Positions 24,001 through 39,000 of a stretch of 64,000 nt of DNA are shown piece after piece (the first letter of the stretch is position 1; each line of letters opens with the position of its first letter). The DNA lies in NCBI GenBank assembly GCA_013398275.1, contig VZSE01013367.1, positions 988,892 through 1,052,891 of the forward strand, written 5' to 3'. The notes beneath the pieces were generated by a model. It saw only the letters and a list, made by a program, of their open reading frames with translations, did not search any database and was not told the DNA's origin. The DNA is from Promerops cafer. Taxonomy: Eukaryota; Chordata; Aves; Passeriformes; Nectariniidae. Position numbers and translations under genes: made by a program.

Positions 24001-27000
24001 AGGCTTATTGAAAGGGACAGACATGGAAGTAGCAGACCTGCAAAGAGACAAAATACATGTGACCCTTCAGTACACAGTACCCACCACACACAAAGACATA
24101 TGGACTCCAGGCTGAAGAATACAGGCGGATGGAAAAAATAAGAGGCTGGAATCACAGAATTTGATCCCGATTCTCTATTGCACATGTTCCCAGTGTATCA
24201 GCATTTGTGTTGAGAGACAGGATCAGCAGATGCTCAAGACAAAAGAATACTGCTAGGTCATTTGATGCTCTGGCTGAGCACACCCTGAGAATAAATAGGA
24301 ATTCACGGTCTAGGTGTTTGGCTTCAGGTAAAGGACCAGTCTTGACACTCCTGGCTTGGTTTTTTTTATTTGTCGGAAGCAGGAGAAAAATTTTCTCAGG
24401 CAAAAGGATGCAAGTCTTCACTGCTCCTGACAAAATTCATCCCTTCAAAATAAGGGTCTTAGACTGCACTGTGCATTTTCCTGAATATTTAAAAATCTTA
24501 GAGACAGGATATTTAATATACTGCTACTAAGTCATCACAGTTACAGATGTGGGGGTTGGCTACATCTAACATGCAATGCAAAGAAGTTCAGGAAAAATGT
24601 TTGTAACCAAGTTCAAATCATTATCCCAAAATGAGTGGGTGTGAGACTGGCAAAGCTGACGAAACAATTCACCTGTGTTCATAATAAGCCAGCACTAATT
24701 GGTAATTTTCTTGACAAAGATGTAAGAATGTTGCTTCTGACAATGATTCCTTTAAGACAATCACCTTTCCTGAACTAACGAAATCTCTATCCTACAAACC
24801 TCTCTACAGTTTTCAGCAGTGGCTGTGATAACCTGAACAAACAAACTAGAGAACAAAAGCAGAGATGGACGTCCACAAGTATGCATATTCTACAGCTATT
24901 CAATCCTGTACATAAAACCCAGTGGAATAAGGATAACTCAGATCCTTTGGAAGGAAGAAAGGAATGGAATTGTTATTTACTGAAGCTCAATCTTACATGG
25001 AAATAGCCCCTCCAACCGAGCTGGAGGTGACAGCCAATACCACAGCAGAGGAGGCTGTGAGAAAACAGACCTAAGGTCCTGAAGCCCACAGCTGCTGATA
25101 ATGTGCACAAGTCTGAAGTAACAACTTCTGCAACTAAACTTTCACTAATCATGAGCCAACAAAAATGTGAAGAAAGTGAACATGATCATGACTGTCTAAT
25201 GGAAATGAAAGATAAGCTAATGAAGGGAACAGCTGTATCAGAGAGCTGCACTTCAGAGAAGTGAAGTGTGTCACATGTGTGAGTGTAGCAGAAATAGAAA
25301 AATGCATGTTCTGTCCTATGAATTCATGCCTGAAGCGAGTGATGGTGAAACTAATAAGGTACGAACATAATTATTTAACCTTCTCACAGTTTGTCTGATC
25401 TTGAGTGACAGGGAATATGTGGGATCTAAGAGTGAACACAAACATAATCATTTCAAGAGAAAACGCCTTCCCCCTCTGATACAGTTTCTTCTGTCAGTCC
25501 TTTGGGTTGATCACTATCTACTTGTCAACATATTTGAATGATCTCTTAACACTGACTATACAAACTAGAAAAGACAGGGGGAAATGGAGTAAGAAAAGAG
25601 ATCAAACAGGATGCTGAATCCAATCTCTGAAGACTCTGATACAAGCAATTGAAGATTTTTTACCTTTGAGAACTATCAATCACACTCCTTGCTGTTGGAC
25701 AAGGCAGAAGTTGCAAAATACTGAGTTCTCCTTTAACTTGGCACCAACAAAGAGCCAGAGCTGAAGCCGCTTCCTGTTCATTTTAAGGATGGATGTATCT
25801 TCTCTCCAATACAATTTCCAGCTGCTGACATTGTTTTCTAACACAAGAAAACTAATTTTCATAACACTAGGCAAATTTTAACTGGAGTGCTTCACCAAGA
25901 CACTATTGCAACTGATAAGAGCCACCTGGGCCTTAGGGTTCAAGCCTGGGTCTGAAAACATCAGCCAATTAGAAAAGTTTACAAAGTCTAAACAAACAGA
26001 AATCAAAATACAGAATAAGCCACACAGAATACAAGTATCCCACAGTGAAACAGACAGATTTTAAATCCTGTCCAGTATAACAACAGCAAATATTTTGAGC
26101 GTGAGTCAATAACTGAAATTATAACCAAAACAAACGAATGAAATTATTTTATTTAAACTGTTAATTTCTATGGCTCCGTGCCAAAATTCAAGATGGCAAC
26201 CAATATAGACATCTCCCATCACATGTTCTAATATTCTTCTCTGCTGATGGTTGCCATGTGATGAAAGCATGGAATCTTGGCTGTTACCTGACTAGAAGAG
26301 ATTGAAATGGCTGAGCAAGTGACACTTTATGTTCAAACCTGGAGTTCAGGAAGAACAGCTGCAGGAAAGATCTCTTGTCGTACAGAAAGATCTCACAGTG
26401 AGTGATCAGGAAGAAATGGAAGGAAGGGACAAAGACTCAGCAGCAGAAGCTCTCAGAAGCATTCATTCACCTCAGCTTGCAGGTGTATCACCACAATCTG
26501 CTTTCACAGATGTTTAGATACTCTTTTTAGTGGGTTGTTCTCTCACCAAGGTCTCCTCTTCTCTCTTTTTTGCCTGATATGGGAATGTGATGGTGTGAAG
26601 TCACTGCTGCTGCTTCTTCCTTTGTCCCATACTTGAAGCAACTCTTAGGATTCCTCACCTGGAGTTCTGTGTTAATCCTTCTCTGCGAGCAGAAGCTGAG
26701 GAAAAAAAAAATTTTTACTCAAAGATTTTGAGTAATCATGGAGGACTGTTTTTGTGGGGAAAACTGCTGCACTGCTCTGCAAATCTCAGCCATCACCAGA
26801 AACCTGGGTGTCCCTATCACACAACCTCTCTGCCACAATAGATGAGATCACAGACCAATATAACAAAACCTTAGTAAGCTACTGTGTGAAAAAGTACTCT
26901 TGGTATTCCTTTCAAGCACCAGAATACCTTCTTCACTCTTGCTTCTGACTCATGTGACTCATCTCTTCACATGCACCCTCCTCTAAATCTTTTTCCCATA

Positions 27001-30000
27001 TCAGTATGCTTTGTCTGTTTCTTTGGGTCTTTTACTCATTTGCTTGCATGGGAGTCTACTTCCCCACTCCAGCACATGCTGAGGACCTTGGTGCAGGAGA
27101 GCTAGGGGTGTGAAAAGGTTGATCTTTAAAAAGAAACAAAATAGGAATATCAAATTTTGGCCCCTACCCCCCATTATTATAAAGATATAGTTTTGACTTC
27201 TACATACTGCAGCGTTTTACTATTTAGGCACATTATGGGAAAATGTCAATTTCATCTTCACTTCTTTTACTTAAACATCCTTAGACAGCCCTTTAAACAG
27301 AAAAATCCAAAACACTTAGAAATGTACCAAGTTGATTTTGGACAGCTTGAATTTTACAGCTAATCTAGTAGGTAAAGCTTGTCCTGTGTATTTGGCACAT
27401 CAGCTTGCTCCTAAACATGAGTGACATTTGTTGAGAGCTGTTTATTAAAAATATTGCTATATTTAAAGAAAATACACTCTCCTTGAAAGTCCAGCATAGT
27501 GCCAAACATCAGAGAGCGCACAGGATCTGAAAAGAAGTTTAGAAAGTGGAATTGCCAGCTATGTCACTGCACAGAAAGTTTGAAAACTAAATTAGGAACT
27601 GAACTGTCAACTATGTGCATTAAGATAGGATACCAGTCCAGAAACGTATCCCTTGGCAATATGCTGAAATTAAGGAAACAGGCACATGAGAGAAGTCAGC
27701 CAAGTTCAACTTCATTTTCCTGTTTCAAAGATGTTTGACCCTTCCTATTCCTACAGAAATGCATAGCACACTTTGTCTTTTCTCACAAACTGAGTTAAAA
27801 GCACTTTCCTTGAGTTCTTGTATGATTACCTTGAAGACTCCAGAGAGGGGCATTCCTACGTCTACAAGTAAATATGTAAGTTCCTAACAAGAGTGCAGGT
27901 CGTTGCCAATTCAGTAATTTCATAAATATTAATGTATATAATTCTCTGAAGTTTCATCATTTCAAAGCTACTGGTGAGCATTCCACCTCCTTGTAGTTGA
28001 GTAGATGGAGGTTCTGGTTGAGTAAGGGGAACAAAAAAAGAGCTCATTGTTGACAGCAGCCAACATTAAGGGTTGATTCTCTCCAGTGATAAAGAGTCAC
28101 TGCAGTGAATCACTACATTCAACAGCATGAGCCTCCTTTATTCTCTGCCTGCCAGGAGGTGTCAAAGTATCTGCCCCTGTGTCTGTCCACATGTTTACAC
28201 ACTATTATGTCATCACTGACTGTACCTCAAAAACTCAGAACAGTCACAGTGGGAAGAAAAGGACTACCTCCCTTTTATGGATATGATTCTGAGTCACAAC
28301 AAAATCAAAGGAGTTGCATGAAGTCATTTAAGAGCTATCTGCACACTAAAATTCATTGCCATATAGACTTTCCCAGCACAGATGTCCATAGCCTTGCTCA
28401 CAAACCAGCACCTAATCTACTGTGCTTTTAAGCTGCAGGAATAAGTCAGAGACTAGCACAAGGCTAGATGACAGTACTGGGTCAGAAGCCCATGCTAATA
28501 TTTTTTACAGCTAGTTTGGACTGTTTCATCCTACCCGCAGAAAGTTTGTGTGAGAACTGAGCAGCATATTGAAGTCTCCTGAATCTAGTATTGAAAACAG
28601 GAACTTCCTTTCTCCCTGAAAAGCTAAGATTAAGATTTTTTTTATCCCAGAGTTAATTCCTGATCTTAGAATTATGCCCAGCATTCTCTTGTTAATATAT
28701 AGTATAACTAAGAAAGGCAATAAATAAATGGGGTTTATTTATATCTATGGGTGACTGACACTAGCAAGCTGGAACAGCTGACAACAGAAAGCCAGCCTTC
28801 CCTCCCCCGTATTTTGGGCACAATTTCAACCTGACTTGTTGGACCAGGAAGGCAAGGGAAAGCAGCAGTTCCAAGTCATGAAAATTTTATTGGGGGGTGG
28901 GGAGGTGTGGATGTTTGAGTGTGTGGGGGGAGTGTGATGTATATGTCTTGAACAGTACATACAACTGTATTCCAGAGAATTCTTCCTGCATCAAAAAGCA
29001 GCACACAGACTCACTGACAAGTAGAGAAACACCAGTGGAAGTCAGCATGAGCCTTCCTGCTCCCCATGTTAAAGACACCACGCACTCATCCCAACTGCTA
29101 ATGCCCTTCTGTACTTGACAGCCTTCTTTCTGATTTCTCTTATTCACCTCTCTACTCCCTGGTTCACTCTGGCTCTCTCTTCTCTGGCTCTTCCCCACCT
29201 TTCATTTTATAACTTCAGACACACGTTTTAGCCTATTCACACACATTTTGGCTTCTATTTTTAGCCTCAATAAAACAATGCCAAATTAAAACAAAATCCA
29301 ATTTGGATGGGCAAAGTCATCTCCTCTATAGGTAGCTTAATTCCAAAGGACCAGATGTGAGACAGAAGCAGCCAAAATATTATATAACCTCTCCCCAGTT
29401 TTTGCGCACCTGATCTTCAATGACACTTCCAACACAGCAAGGAAACACAGGCAGTTTGCCATTGCCTCACTACTGAGAATAAGCAATGCCCAGCCTCCCA
29501 TCAGTCAAAAACGCCAACTGCCTGCAATCATCACTTATCCTGCTTCCGAGTTTGTCAGAAGTGAAGGCTCCTAAAATTCAAGTTCTAGCTCTTACACAGG
29601 GAAGCTGACTCTAAAGACTGTTCTTTCCATTTTGTCCTGCTTTCTCAGGAAGAGTCCTGAGATGTGGAATGTCCTTTCAGTGGCATGAGATCAGCAGCAA
29701 CAGCAAAAAGCACCTTCCTTTCATAAAAGAAAGGCAAAAGGCTGAGTAAAGATGTGAGAGGCAGGTTGCTCTCACAAGTTAAGGAATAAACGTCATTTCT
29801 GATGACTAGAAGTGAACACTGACCTTCAGTTCTATCTGAGAGGCAAGGGCTGAGTAGGATATCATCTTCTTAACATCATCTGAGAAGGGCCTGGAATGCT
29901 GATTCTGGCAGCACTTTACACTCTCCTGAGACTTAATGAGACTTACACTTTTCTCAGAACTGGGTAAACTCAAACATAGTCACGTCCTGTTGATAACTTG

Positions 30001-33000
30001 TGTCTATTTTAAAGGTACTGATTCGAAACATCAATATTTGCTCATTGTTAGTCATAAGATAATGGTTCCCTGCCCCTCCAAAGAGTACTAAGAAATGGGG
30101 TAAAAAGAAAGCCTCTTTACCCTTCTCCTTTCCCTTCTGGCCCATCTGGTACTACAGGCTTGTGTGTCATTATCTGAACTAGGACTGATTCATCAACTAA
30201 AGCAGGGAGTGAAATTATTTTTGCCTCCTTCCTGTGTGCCCTCCTTATAAAACTGTGGAAGTCAGTAGGGGTAAGAGAGAAATTATTCAGGATGTTTTTG
30301 TGATGCATAAAAAAACAATGGCTTTAGGAAGATAACTATAAGAACAAATGTGAAACTAAATATCCTTCATTGTGACAGATTTTTTGTCCTCCCAAAAAGG
30401 GAGGCACAATAGTAGGATTCAACTCAAGCTCCACTGCTTTCCAAAGTATGATAAAAGGGACTAATTCTGTTTCTCAATGATCCTTTCTCTGCATGGACAC
30501 AGCATTACAGAGAGATACTGACAGAACTGCTGTTAACAAAGGCTATATGCAGGGCGAGAGACCACACCAGAAAAGTTTGATGCAAAGTGCTGGATATCAC
30601 ACAGGAGCTCCCTCTTCAATGATCCACCCAGAGCTTCTCAGCCAGACAGGTGGTTCTGAAAGGATTTATGTGGAAGAGCTCATCATGACTCTGTTTTCAG
30701 GCTAGGATAAGTAATGAGGTGACATCAAAAGTTGCTCTTTTGTGTCATAAGATACCTTGTGCCAAAGTAGTCAAAGTAGTCTGAGGTAGAGGTTACTTGA
30801 GGTGCCCGTTTGAAGGTCATCTTTTAAAGTGAAGACCATTTGTGCAGTCAGTCACAGCAACAACACAGAGAACCAGGAGGGTAGCAAATGAAGACTGGAA
30901 TTAACAGGATTAGTGAGAGGGAGGAGGCGTACCAGCAATGTGCTGTGTAGAAACCTGAGTGATTTCTTTTCCCAGCTGCTCCTGATGAAGGATTTGGACA
31001 GTGTGGTGAGACCAGCTGAAATCATAGTCAAGGTTCCTCCTGGGAATGTGGTAACAACATAAAAATAAATACATTGGTGTTCAACAATCTACTGCTTTCC
31101 AAGGCTGCAGGGAACCTGGCAGAAGCTGAGGAAGCCTGGACAAGGCTGGGCAGCTGGGAATTCCACCTCACTGTAACAAATGGCTGGAAGTCTGACACAG
31201 GCCATGCACAGTGGTAACAGTACATATTACATCCCATCACCACCCTTTATGCTCCAAGAGAGTTGAGAGATTCTCATTGATAAAAGAATCTCCAAATTCC
31301 ACACAGACTTTTTTTTGTTTGTTTAGATCTGGCAAGAAATATGAAGTGATTGTATGTGTCTTGTTTATATGTCTTGCTATGTTTACTTGCCTTTTTCTTT
31401 TTTTTTTTTCTGAACCATGACAATTTAGAAGCTTGTATATTTGCATACCTGCTAAAGGAATCTAAAGATGCTGCACTTCAAGAATAATGTTCAAGCAGTG
31501 GGTAGACAACAGCCAGTCAAGATTTAGCACCTCCAATGCTAACTCTAATTTCAGGTCTTCAATAACAAGGCATATAATAACATGACCTTGTTTCGAAGGG
31601 TCATACAATAATCTTGGATATAAAAAGCTGCAGAAATACACAGTCTACTTGTAGATTTTATGTAAAATGAAAAAAATCTGGACCATGCTAGATGGTGAGA
31701 AGAGTAAGTACAAAAGTGCTTGTTACTGTCACTAGTTTACAAGCAGGCTCCATTCATTGCTCCATACTGGACCACACTGCTTACACATTCATCATATTTG
31801 GATGGCATTTGGACTCTGCTCTCCACCTCAGCCTAAAGAAGGATATCACTAGAAAATGAAGAATAGCAGCCTGCCTTCTACATGGATTAGATCCAAACCA
31901 TTTTATTAATCCCCATATTATTCTAGTCTCTTTGCAGTTCAGGATGCAGTTCTAAGGCCTTACAGATGTTAACACACTTTATTTCAAAGAGTTGCATACT
32001 TTCTGGACTTGGCATTCATGCAGATACGGGGGCAGGTGAATGTCTAAAATAAACAGACAACTGTTCATCACCCTGCAACTAAGCACAGCTACAGTACTGA
32101 GAATCATGGGCAATAAAATCAAGTCCGTACCAACTAGCTCAAGGAGTTTCATCCTAGTTTCAGATAGAGTTTTGACACTCATTTTCTGCATCAAGTATTC
32201 TCCAGAGAACTAAAATACAAATAAATTAGTTTTGGACTAATGTTTTCAACCAGACTAGGTAGAGATCCAAGACTTTGCATGAATTAGTGGTCTTCACTGT
32301 CAAACTTGAAATGCATATTATTAATTTTTACCTCTGCTAATTCTAATGGTTTTTTTCTCCTCTCAGTAGACACAGTGGAAAAGTTATGTGGACACTAGTA
32401 ATATAAACATCAGCACAATAAAACTGCACTGACTGTTAATCAGTCTGATTACGGAAAGATGATGGTCCTGTCAGGTTTGGAGCCAGGCATCAGTCTTGCC
32501 AGGTTTTAATCATGATTCATATTTGTTTGTAATTATATAGTTCATTAATAGATTATGTTTTTATCATAGCAAAACAGAACCCCAGAGGTGCTCTGTCTTC
32601 TGAAGCTTTTAAAATAAAAAAAGTCACAAACTCTCAAGAAGCTGGCAGCAAACAAAGGAGAAAAGCATAAAGAACACAGGTGTCATTCATACAGCAACTC
32701 AACAGTTGCTGTTAACCTTTGGAAATCAAACCAAACCAAATAAAATCAACGTGAGCGTCTACTCTACAGCTGCACTAAGGGGTTAACTGCACTTTCAGAT
32801 TTGTTCCTATCTCCAGGCTCTTGCAGACAAGAGTTCAGTTCAGGAACAGAGAAGCTGCTTGGGACTATGCTGTTATGTTTTCATAAAGTGCTCTTCATCC
32901 TCTAGTCTCCCCAAAACCTCCTTTGTGTTACCATTTTAAAAAATGAAAAAAAAAAAATAGAATTAATTTCTAACTTTGAGATTGACACGTAACTACAAAA

Positions 33001-36000
33001 ATTCCTTGATATTTCTTGCCAGCTTGTTCAAAAGCTAAATTCTGGTGGAAAAATTACATGTTTTTTTCCTAGACCTTCACTTTCTCAAGAAAACAAATTC
33101 ACACACTATTTACCTAATGCTACTAGAGAGGAAAGGAAAATAAACCAGCAAAACACAGCAAGATGTCTCCATACACCTTACATTCTTAAAATATACAGTA
33201 AAACAAAAATGACCAGCCTGACCATCATCTGAACTCAAGCACAGCCTCCTAAACACAACCTGGACCTGAACAATCAACCACAGGACTTAGCCGTTACTCA
33301 GCAAGCTGTACTCTGAAGAAGACTTTGATAAGAAAACTGGTTCCTAAATTCAAAATCACCCTGTTTCAATAATACTAATTGAATTGCTGAATTCCACGAA
33401 ACAGGAAACAATCAGTGTAATGCTGAGGGACCCTCAAAGTAACACAGAACAAAAAAAGCAATGTGAAAATGGCTGTATTTTCAGAAACCCACTAGTGGCT
33501 GGGTGTTCAGTGAAAACTCAGGTCACAAGCAATTTAAATGTTCCCTAGAGGCAGTAATTCTTAGTATTTCTTTATTAGAATAAATCCTGCTAAACTTCCA
33601 CAAATTTTGCTAAGAACCTGTCTCTTCAGACACTACAAATAACCCCCATTTGCTATCTTGCAAATTTAGCTAGCTTCCTGTCTGTACAGAGTCATGAGGC
33701 TCTCTGCCTTCTCTGTCATTACACCAGTGACAGACAGCTCCCACAACTTCTGCCTCTCTGTGAAATGAGGATGAGGCTACTTTCATTGTAGTGGTGGCTG
33801 GTTTCAGAATCCTGAGCTACTCTGCAGAAATGTTGACTTTTATTTTCCCTTTTATTCCAAAGGATCTGTTCTCGAGAGCCTGAGCCCACTGCACAACAGT
33901 GTCTACAACTGCTATTTTACAGCTGCAGCACTAACCACTAGTGAACTGTCTTCTGGACAGTCCAGTTAAAAGTTTCCATACTGCCTGACTCTCTCTTCCA
34001 TTGAGCATCATCCTGGCTTGAGGTAAGATCATTTGTGACACCTTTATGCTTCTTCACAGAGCCCCATAACTATTTTCAAATAGGCTGTTAGAGGAGAAAG
34101 CCGATTCACACTTCTCAGACGATTTTGATCATCTGTGTGTATGCGTTTATACAGAGGTTCTGCCTGGTTCCTCTTTTGTATCTGCAGCCCTTCACAGCCT
34201 TCTATCTTTAAATGCTTGCAGTTTATTCTGTGATTTGCTTTATGACTTGTGTGTCCAACCTCTCCAGTTGGTATCTAAGATACTAAATACATGTGAAACA
34301 GTAACCCCAAGTAAACTGCTGCCGAGGGGAAATCGGGGCCCTAGTGTAAGCAATCAATGGAGAGAGTGAAGAAGAAAAACAGCTGTTCCTGCAGCAAGGA
34401 CTACTACTGCAGAGTAGTTTCTGAGGCATATAAACTGGGCACAACAGCCTCTGACACATACCAGTAGCTTGGTGCAAAGCTCAAGAAAATATCATTCCCC
34501 AGTTTCCAAGAACAAACATTTTACTCTAGTTAGTTTAATCACGGCAATATTTAGCACTGTTCTTGGAGCTATGTACCTCTTTTAGCAGCAAGGAAGCTTT
34601 GAGTAGCCCACCCACCATGCTTCTACTAGCCTACCCCTAACCAAACCTGGGCTTTACCTAAGCCCTGATACTCTTAGCTAAATAGCAGGCTAACCCTTTG
34701 TTTCAGCTTCAGAGAGGGTAGTTTAGCACAATGCAGCTAGAGCAGTTCTACAGAAGGAAACATGAGCTGAAGTTCTCAATTCTCACTGGATTACAAGTAT
34801 TCACAGAGAAGTGACTACCCTGAACTTTACAGTTGTTATCTAGCCTCTATCATTCCTCCAGCTCTGGCTGTTGCATACCATCATTAATATTGTCATCAAT
34901 CTTCATGCATGCACTGCGTAGGTATTCACAGAAATGGGGAAGGACAGCAAAATGCTGCCTATGGTTATCATGGACACACAAAACAACAGTATCCAGAGGA
35001 GATGGAGAGATTCTCTTGGAAAGGTTAAAATTACAGGGTGGCAACTGTAACAGTACTCTTGAAAATGTGAAAAAGAAGGCAGAATTCAGCACACAAACAC
35101 CTTCATGTAAGTCCACTCAAGAAACCAGTTTTGTCAATATATTGAGAGCTTAATTTTTACATTTACTTTTAAATTTATCTGTAACCTTGCTTTATATACT
35201 GTACTAAAAACTTAAATTGTGCTACATGGTAGACCAAAACTTTTGATTCAGCTATACATATAACACAGGGTTGACATGATTTTATTTATTTTGATAATCC
35301 CATTATATGCCAGAGTACACTGTCACATTCCAGTGTACCATAGGGTGTTTTATGTTGACTATGGCCATTCACCCTATAAAATTTCTGGTAGGATAACTGG
35401 AGTTTTTGGCAGGTGGTAAAGTGTGGGAGGCAGTTTGGAACTGTGTGTTAAATGCATTAGCTGAATGTTTGTGCTAGAGGATCAGCAAAAATATCACTGA
35501 CATAAATAATGGAAATGTAATATCTTAAGTTTCAGAGATAAATATCCAAGAGATGAACTGGGTAGTTCACCCCTCCACAAACTTTTATTTCAGCCTCTGA
35601 AAACACAGAGATCACTGCATTAGTGACACTCAAGTCATGTTTTCACAGTTCCATTGAAAAACAGAAGATCAGAAACATAATTTTTCAAAGCATTCTGGAA
35701 CATAATGTGTCCATATATTCCATTACAGCACTATCACAAATTACTGTGAGCCATGGGTAGTATGAGTTTACAAGACTATGCTCTGTCTGCCAATAGGTCT
35801 GCATAAATGAAAAACTGATTGGGTCCTCATTTGCTGAGAACTTAACAGCAGATAAACCTGTTTGAATTAATTAGGCACTAGGGAAAGACAAAGATTTGAT
35901 TCTCTAACTCTCAGTGATTTTCTATCAGATACTTTCACCTCTACTGATTGACTTCACTATGCAGCTGATTCACAAGTCTCAGCTATGTCTTTCTGCACTA

Positions 36001-39000
36001 AGAGCTTTTCTGCAAGACCGAAGAAAAATGTAAAGAATGTCCTGGCCCTTTATTACAGGCCAAGCTTAAACAAGAGAGCATCTTGTGCCAAAGTCTAAAG
36101 CAAAAAGGAACCACTTGAGCCAAGGTGGTTTTTTTTTCTCCACAGCCATATTTTAAGGGGTCTTCCAATCTATGAAACTCAGCCTTTGCTCCCTTCTGTT
36201 TAGTCTTTTTAATCCCAGGGGGTATGAATTCTCTGCACAGCTGAACCCAGACTGTTACCTAGGAACCACTACATGTAGAAGAGGCAGCTGCTTTTCTTCT
36301 TGCTGGTAAGTTTCTTCCCTGCCAGTTCTTGAAAAAGATGAAAGCATCCCAGCATGCCCACCCCCACTTCCATGGTCTTTGGCACTGTCACTCACCTGTG
36401 GAATATGTCCCTGGCTCACAGGATGCAGCACTGTGAAGGCTGTTCTGGAATCCATTCAGCTGCTTTTCAGTGGAGGAGACCCTATATAATTTATAAAACC
36501 ATAAAGTTAGACAGAGATAAGAAGTGATAGAGCAAGGATAAATAATAGTCTCAAACAAAAACCTGAGAATTCCCCTAGTTTACATCATTTCACTGGAACT
36601 GTAACCATGAAGCTGCGCCTGAACGTGGTATGAAAAAGGTAGTGACAGCAACTGACTCCAAAAAAGCAGAGCAAGACAAATGACCAGTCAAGCCACCAGG
36701 AAAACTTTGATGTGACTAAAACACTTAATTGTCTCACGTGCCTTGGAAGCTGATTCTGGAGAATAAAGAAGATAGTAAATTGTATTGGACCACCAACATA
36801 CATTGCAACTAGTAATGCTGCAGTCATCTTAGTCCAATGATTTGAATTAAAGTGATTAAGCAACTGTTGCACAGCATATGCTGTCAAAACATACTAAATT
36901 CAAGAGTTAAGTCTTTGCATCTTGCCTCAGCAGAGAGAGCTCATTTAGCCAAGATTTCTCACTTATCTTGCAAACTGAGACACATGGGCTGCATCTCATT
37001 TTCAGTAATCCAGTGCCATTCCTCAAACAGATACCTTATGCAAATCCTTCTGCATTGATCTCAGCACTTGAGTTACAGCAAAACTATACTGTGTAAACTA
37101 CAACTGCACTTTAACTCACAAAGATTCATTACCAAACTGAGACCATGATCTCTTACAGAAAAATTGGGTCTACTCACAAGAGAAGGGCAAGCCATACAGC
37201 TGCAAGCATCTATTCTGTCCTTAAAAATCTGTGCAATTATCCATCTATTCCTGGTTTGTCCTCTCCTCCCTTATTCTTCCTTGATTTTCTTCCTTCCGGC
37301 CCAACTCATTTCTGATTACAGACTTCTGCAAGTACACTCATCTCTGCCAGAGTCCTTCTTCACTCTTTCAGCTCTGCAGCTCTTCCCCAGAAGAGCACCA
37401 TAATCTCCAATCCCCATGAGATGCCCTGACAACTAACAGGCTGTTATTCACTGTTTAAATTGCAATTCACTGTTTAAACACGTGCAGTTTCTATGGTTTT
37501 ATCTGAAACCTTTTGCTTCCAGATTTCAAGGTCAGCAAGTTGCTAGTAACCCAGGTGTTTCTGACAGCTAAAAGGTCTGTGAGGGACTCCTGCATTTTAT
37601 TTCAGCTGTATTTCAGTTAAATGAATTGGAGTCCATACATGAAGTGAGAAGGATGCAGATATATTCGCATACCACAGCCCCTTACTTCAGCCAGCCTTAA
37701 CTGGAAATGCTATTGTCAAATGAGGTGCCTGTTTCTGTGTTTATTGTCTCTTGGAGAGAATTTTGAATCTGTACTTATGGGGGTTTTTTTTGTGCTGATA
37801 TTTGCATGGTCCAGCTGAGAATCCAGATGGATCTTTATGCTTCTTACAAAGAGGTTCCATGTTCATAATTAGCTTGTCCACTTTGTTAACTCAGCACAAC
37901 TGACGGCCAAATTCAGCTCACCCTTCTGTAAGTAGAATGCAAGACTAGTAGTTCAAAAAGTAATCAAGAATGCCAGCAAGTACAACAACAATAAAAAAGC
38001 AAAACAGGGAACAGTCACTCTTCTACCTTATTGTTCAGAAAATTTCTTTATCTCTACAGACCTGCCCTTCTTCTCTGCCTACCCACAATGTTGGGTACCT
38101 TGATTCTTGCAGTTTCAACAGTCACCTCATTCTGAGGGCTCACTCTCAGCTCTGCTCCTGGGATCTCCCACCATGCTAACCTCACTTCCTCATACTCTCT
38201 GTGCTGTCCTGATGGAAGCTTCAGTGCCAGAACATATTCACTGTTTAAACTGAGGTAATCCCTTTCCACTTTCTTCCTCCTTGGGTTGGCTGAAATCCTA
38301 CTGCCTTTTCTCAGTTTCCTGCTTTTAATGTCTGTGTTGTTTTTGCTTCCACTTCTTTGCACTTCCAGTGCAATCCATTGTTATGTTCTCCATTTCTTGT
38401 TCAATACTAACAAAAACAAGTATCTGTCATTGCTCTTTTCCATCTCCTATATGGCTACCTCATGCTCAAAACTGATACTGGCTTCCTTAATTCAGGTACT
38501 AGACTAACACTAAGCTGCCCAACCTTGGACTGCAAATTCTGTTCCACAGGTGAAAGACAAATACTTTTTTGACTGAATTTTGAACACCTTTGTTTTAACA
38601 ACCTATTTCTGGGATGCTACAGATGTATCTAAAGGTCCAATGGAACCAGACAGATCTCACACTAACATATTCACATCACAAAAAGGCCAGGTTTGACAAG
38701 AGGACAGCAACAGATGTAAAGACCCAGAGCCAGGGAAGCTTGTTCTTCTTTATTGTTCTTGGATGGGGTACCCCTGCATGAGTATCTGTGTGTATGATCT
38801 GAGGCTAGCCAAGGGCTATGAGCTACAGGTCTAGTGAGCCCAGCTGTGTCAGGGTGTGAAATCAAGGCACGTCTCTCAGATGCACTGCTTTTACTGCCAA
38901 AAATGTGTAAGGGTCAGGCAGCCTGATTAACCCAGATATTCAGGAGCTGAAAAAACAAGCATGCTACAGTACAGCAGTAGCAAAACAGTCGAAGGGGTTC

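Noticed and set aside
36585..36887. 100-codon - strand frame with two hydrophobic, membrane-like stretches next to TTLL5 exon 36396-36481
   Set aside because: It starts at TTG, has no splice support, and T-rich antisense sequence readily gives hydrophobic translations. No family recognised.
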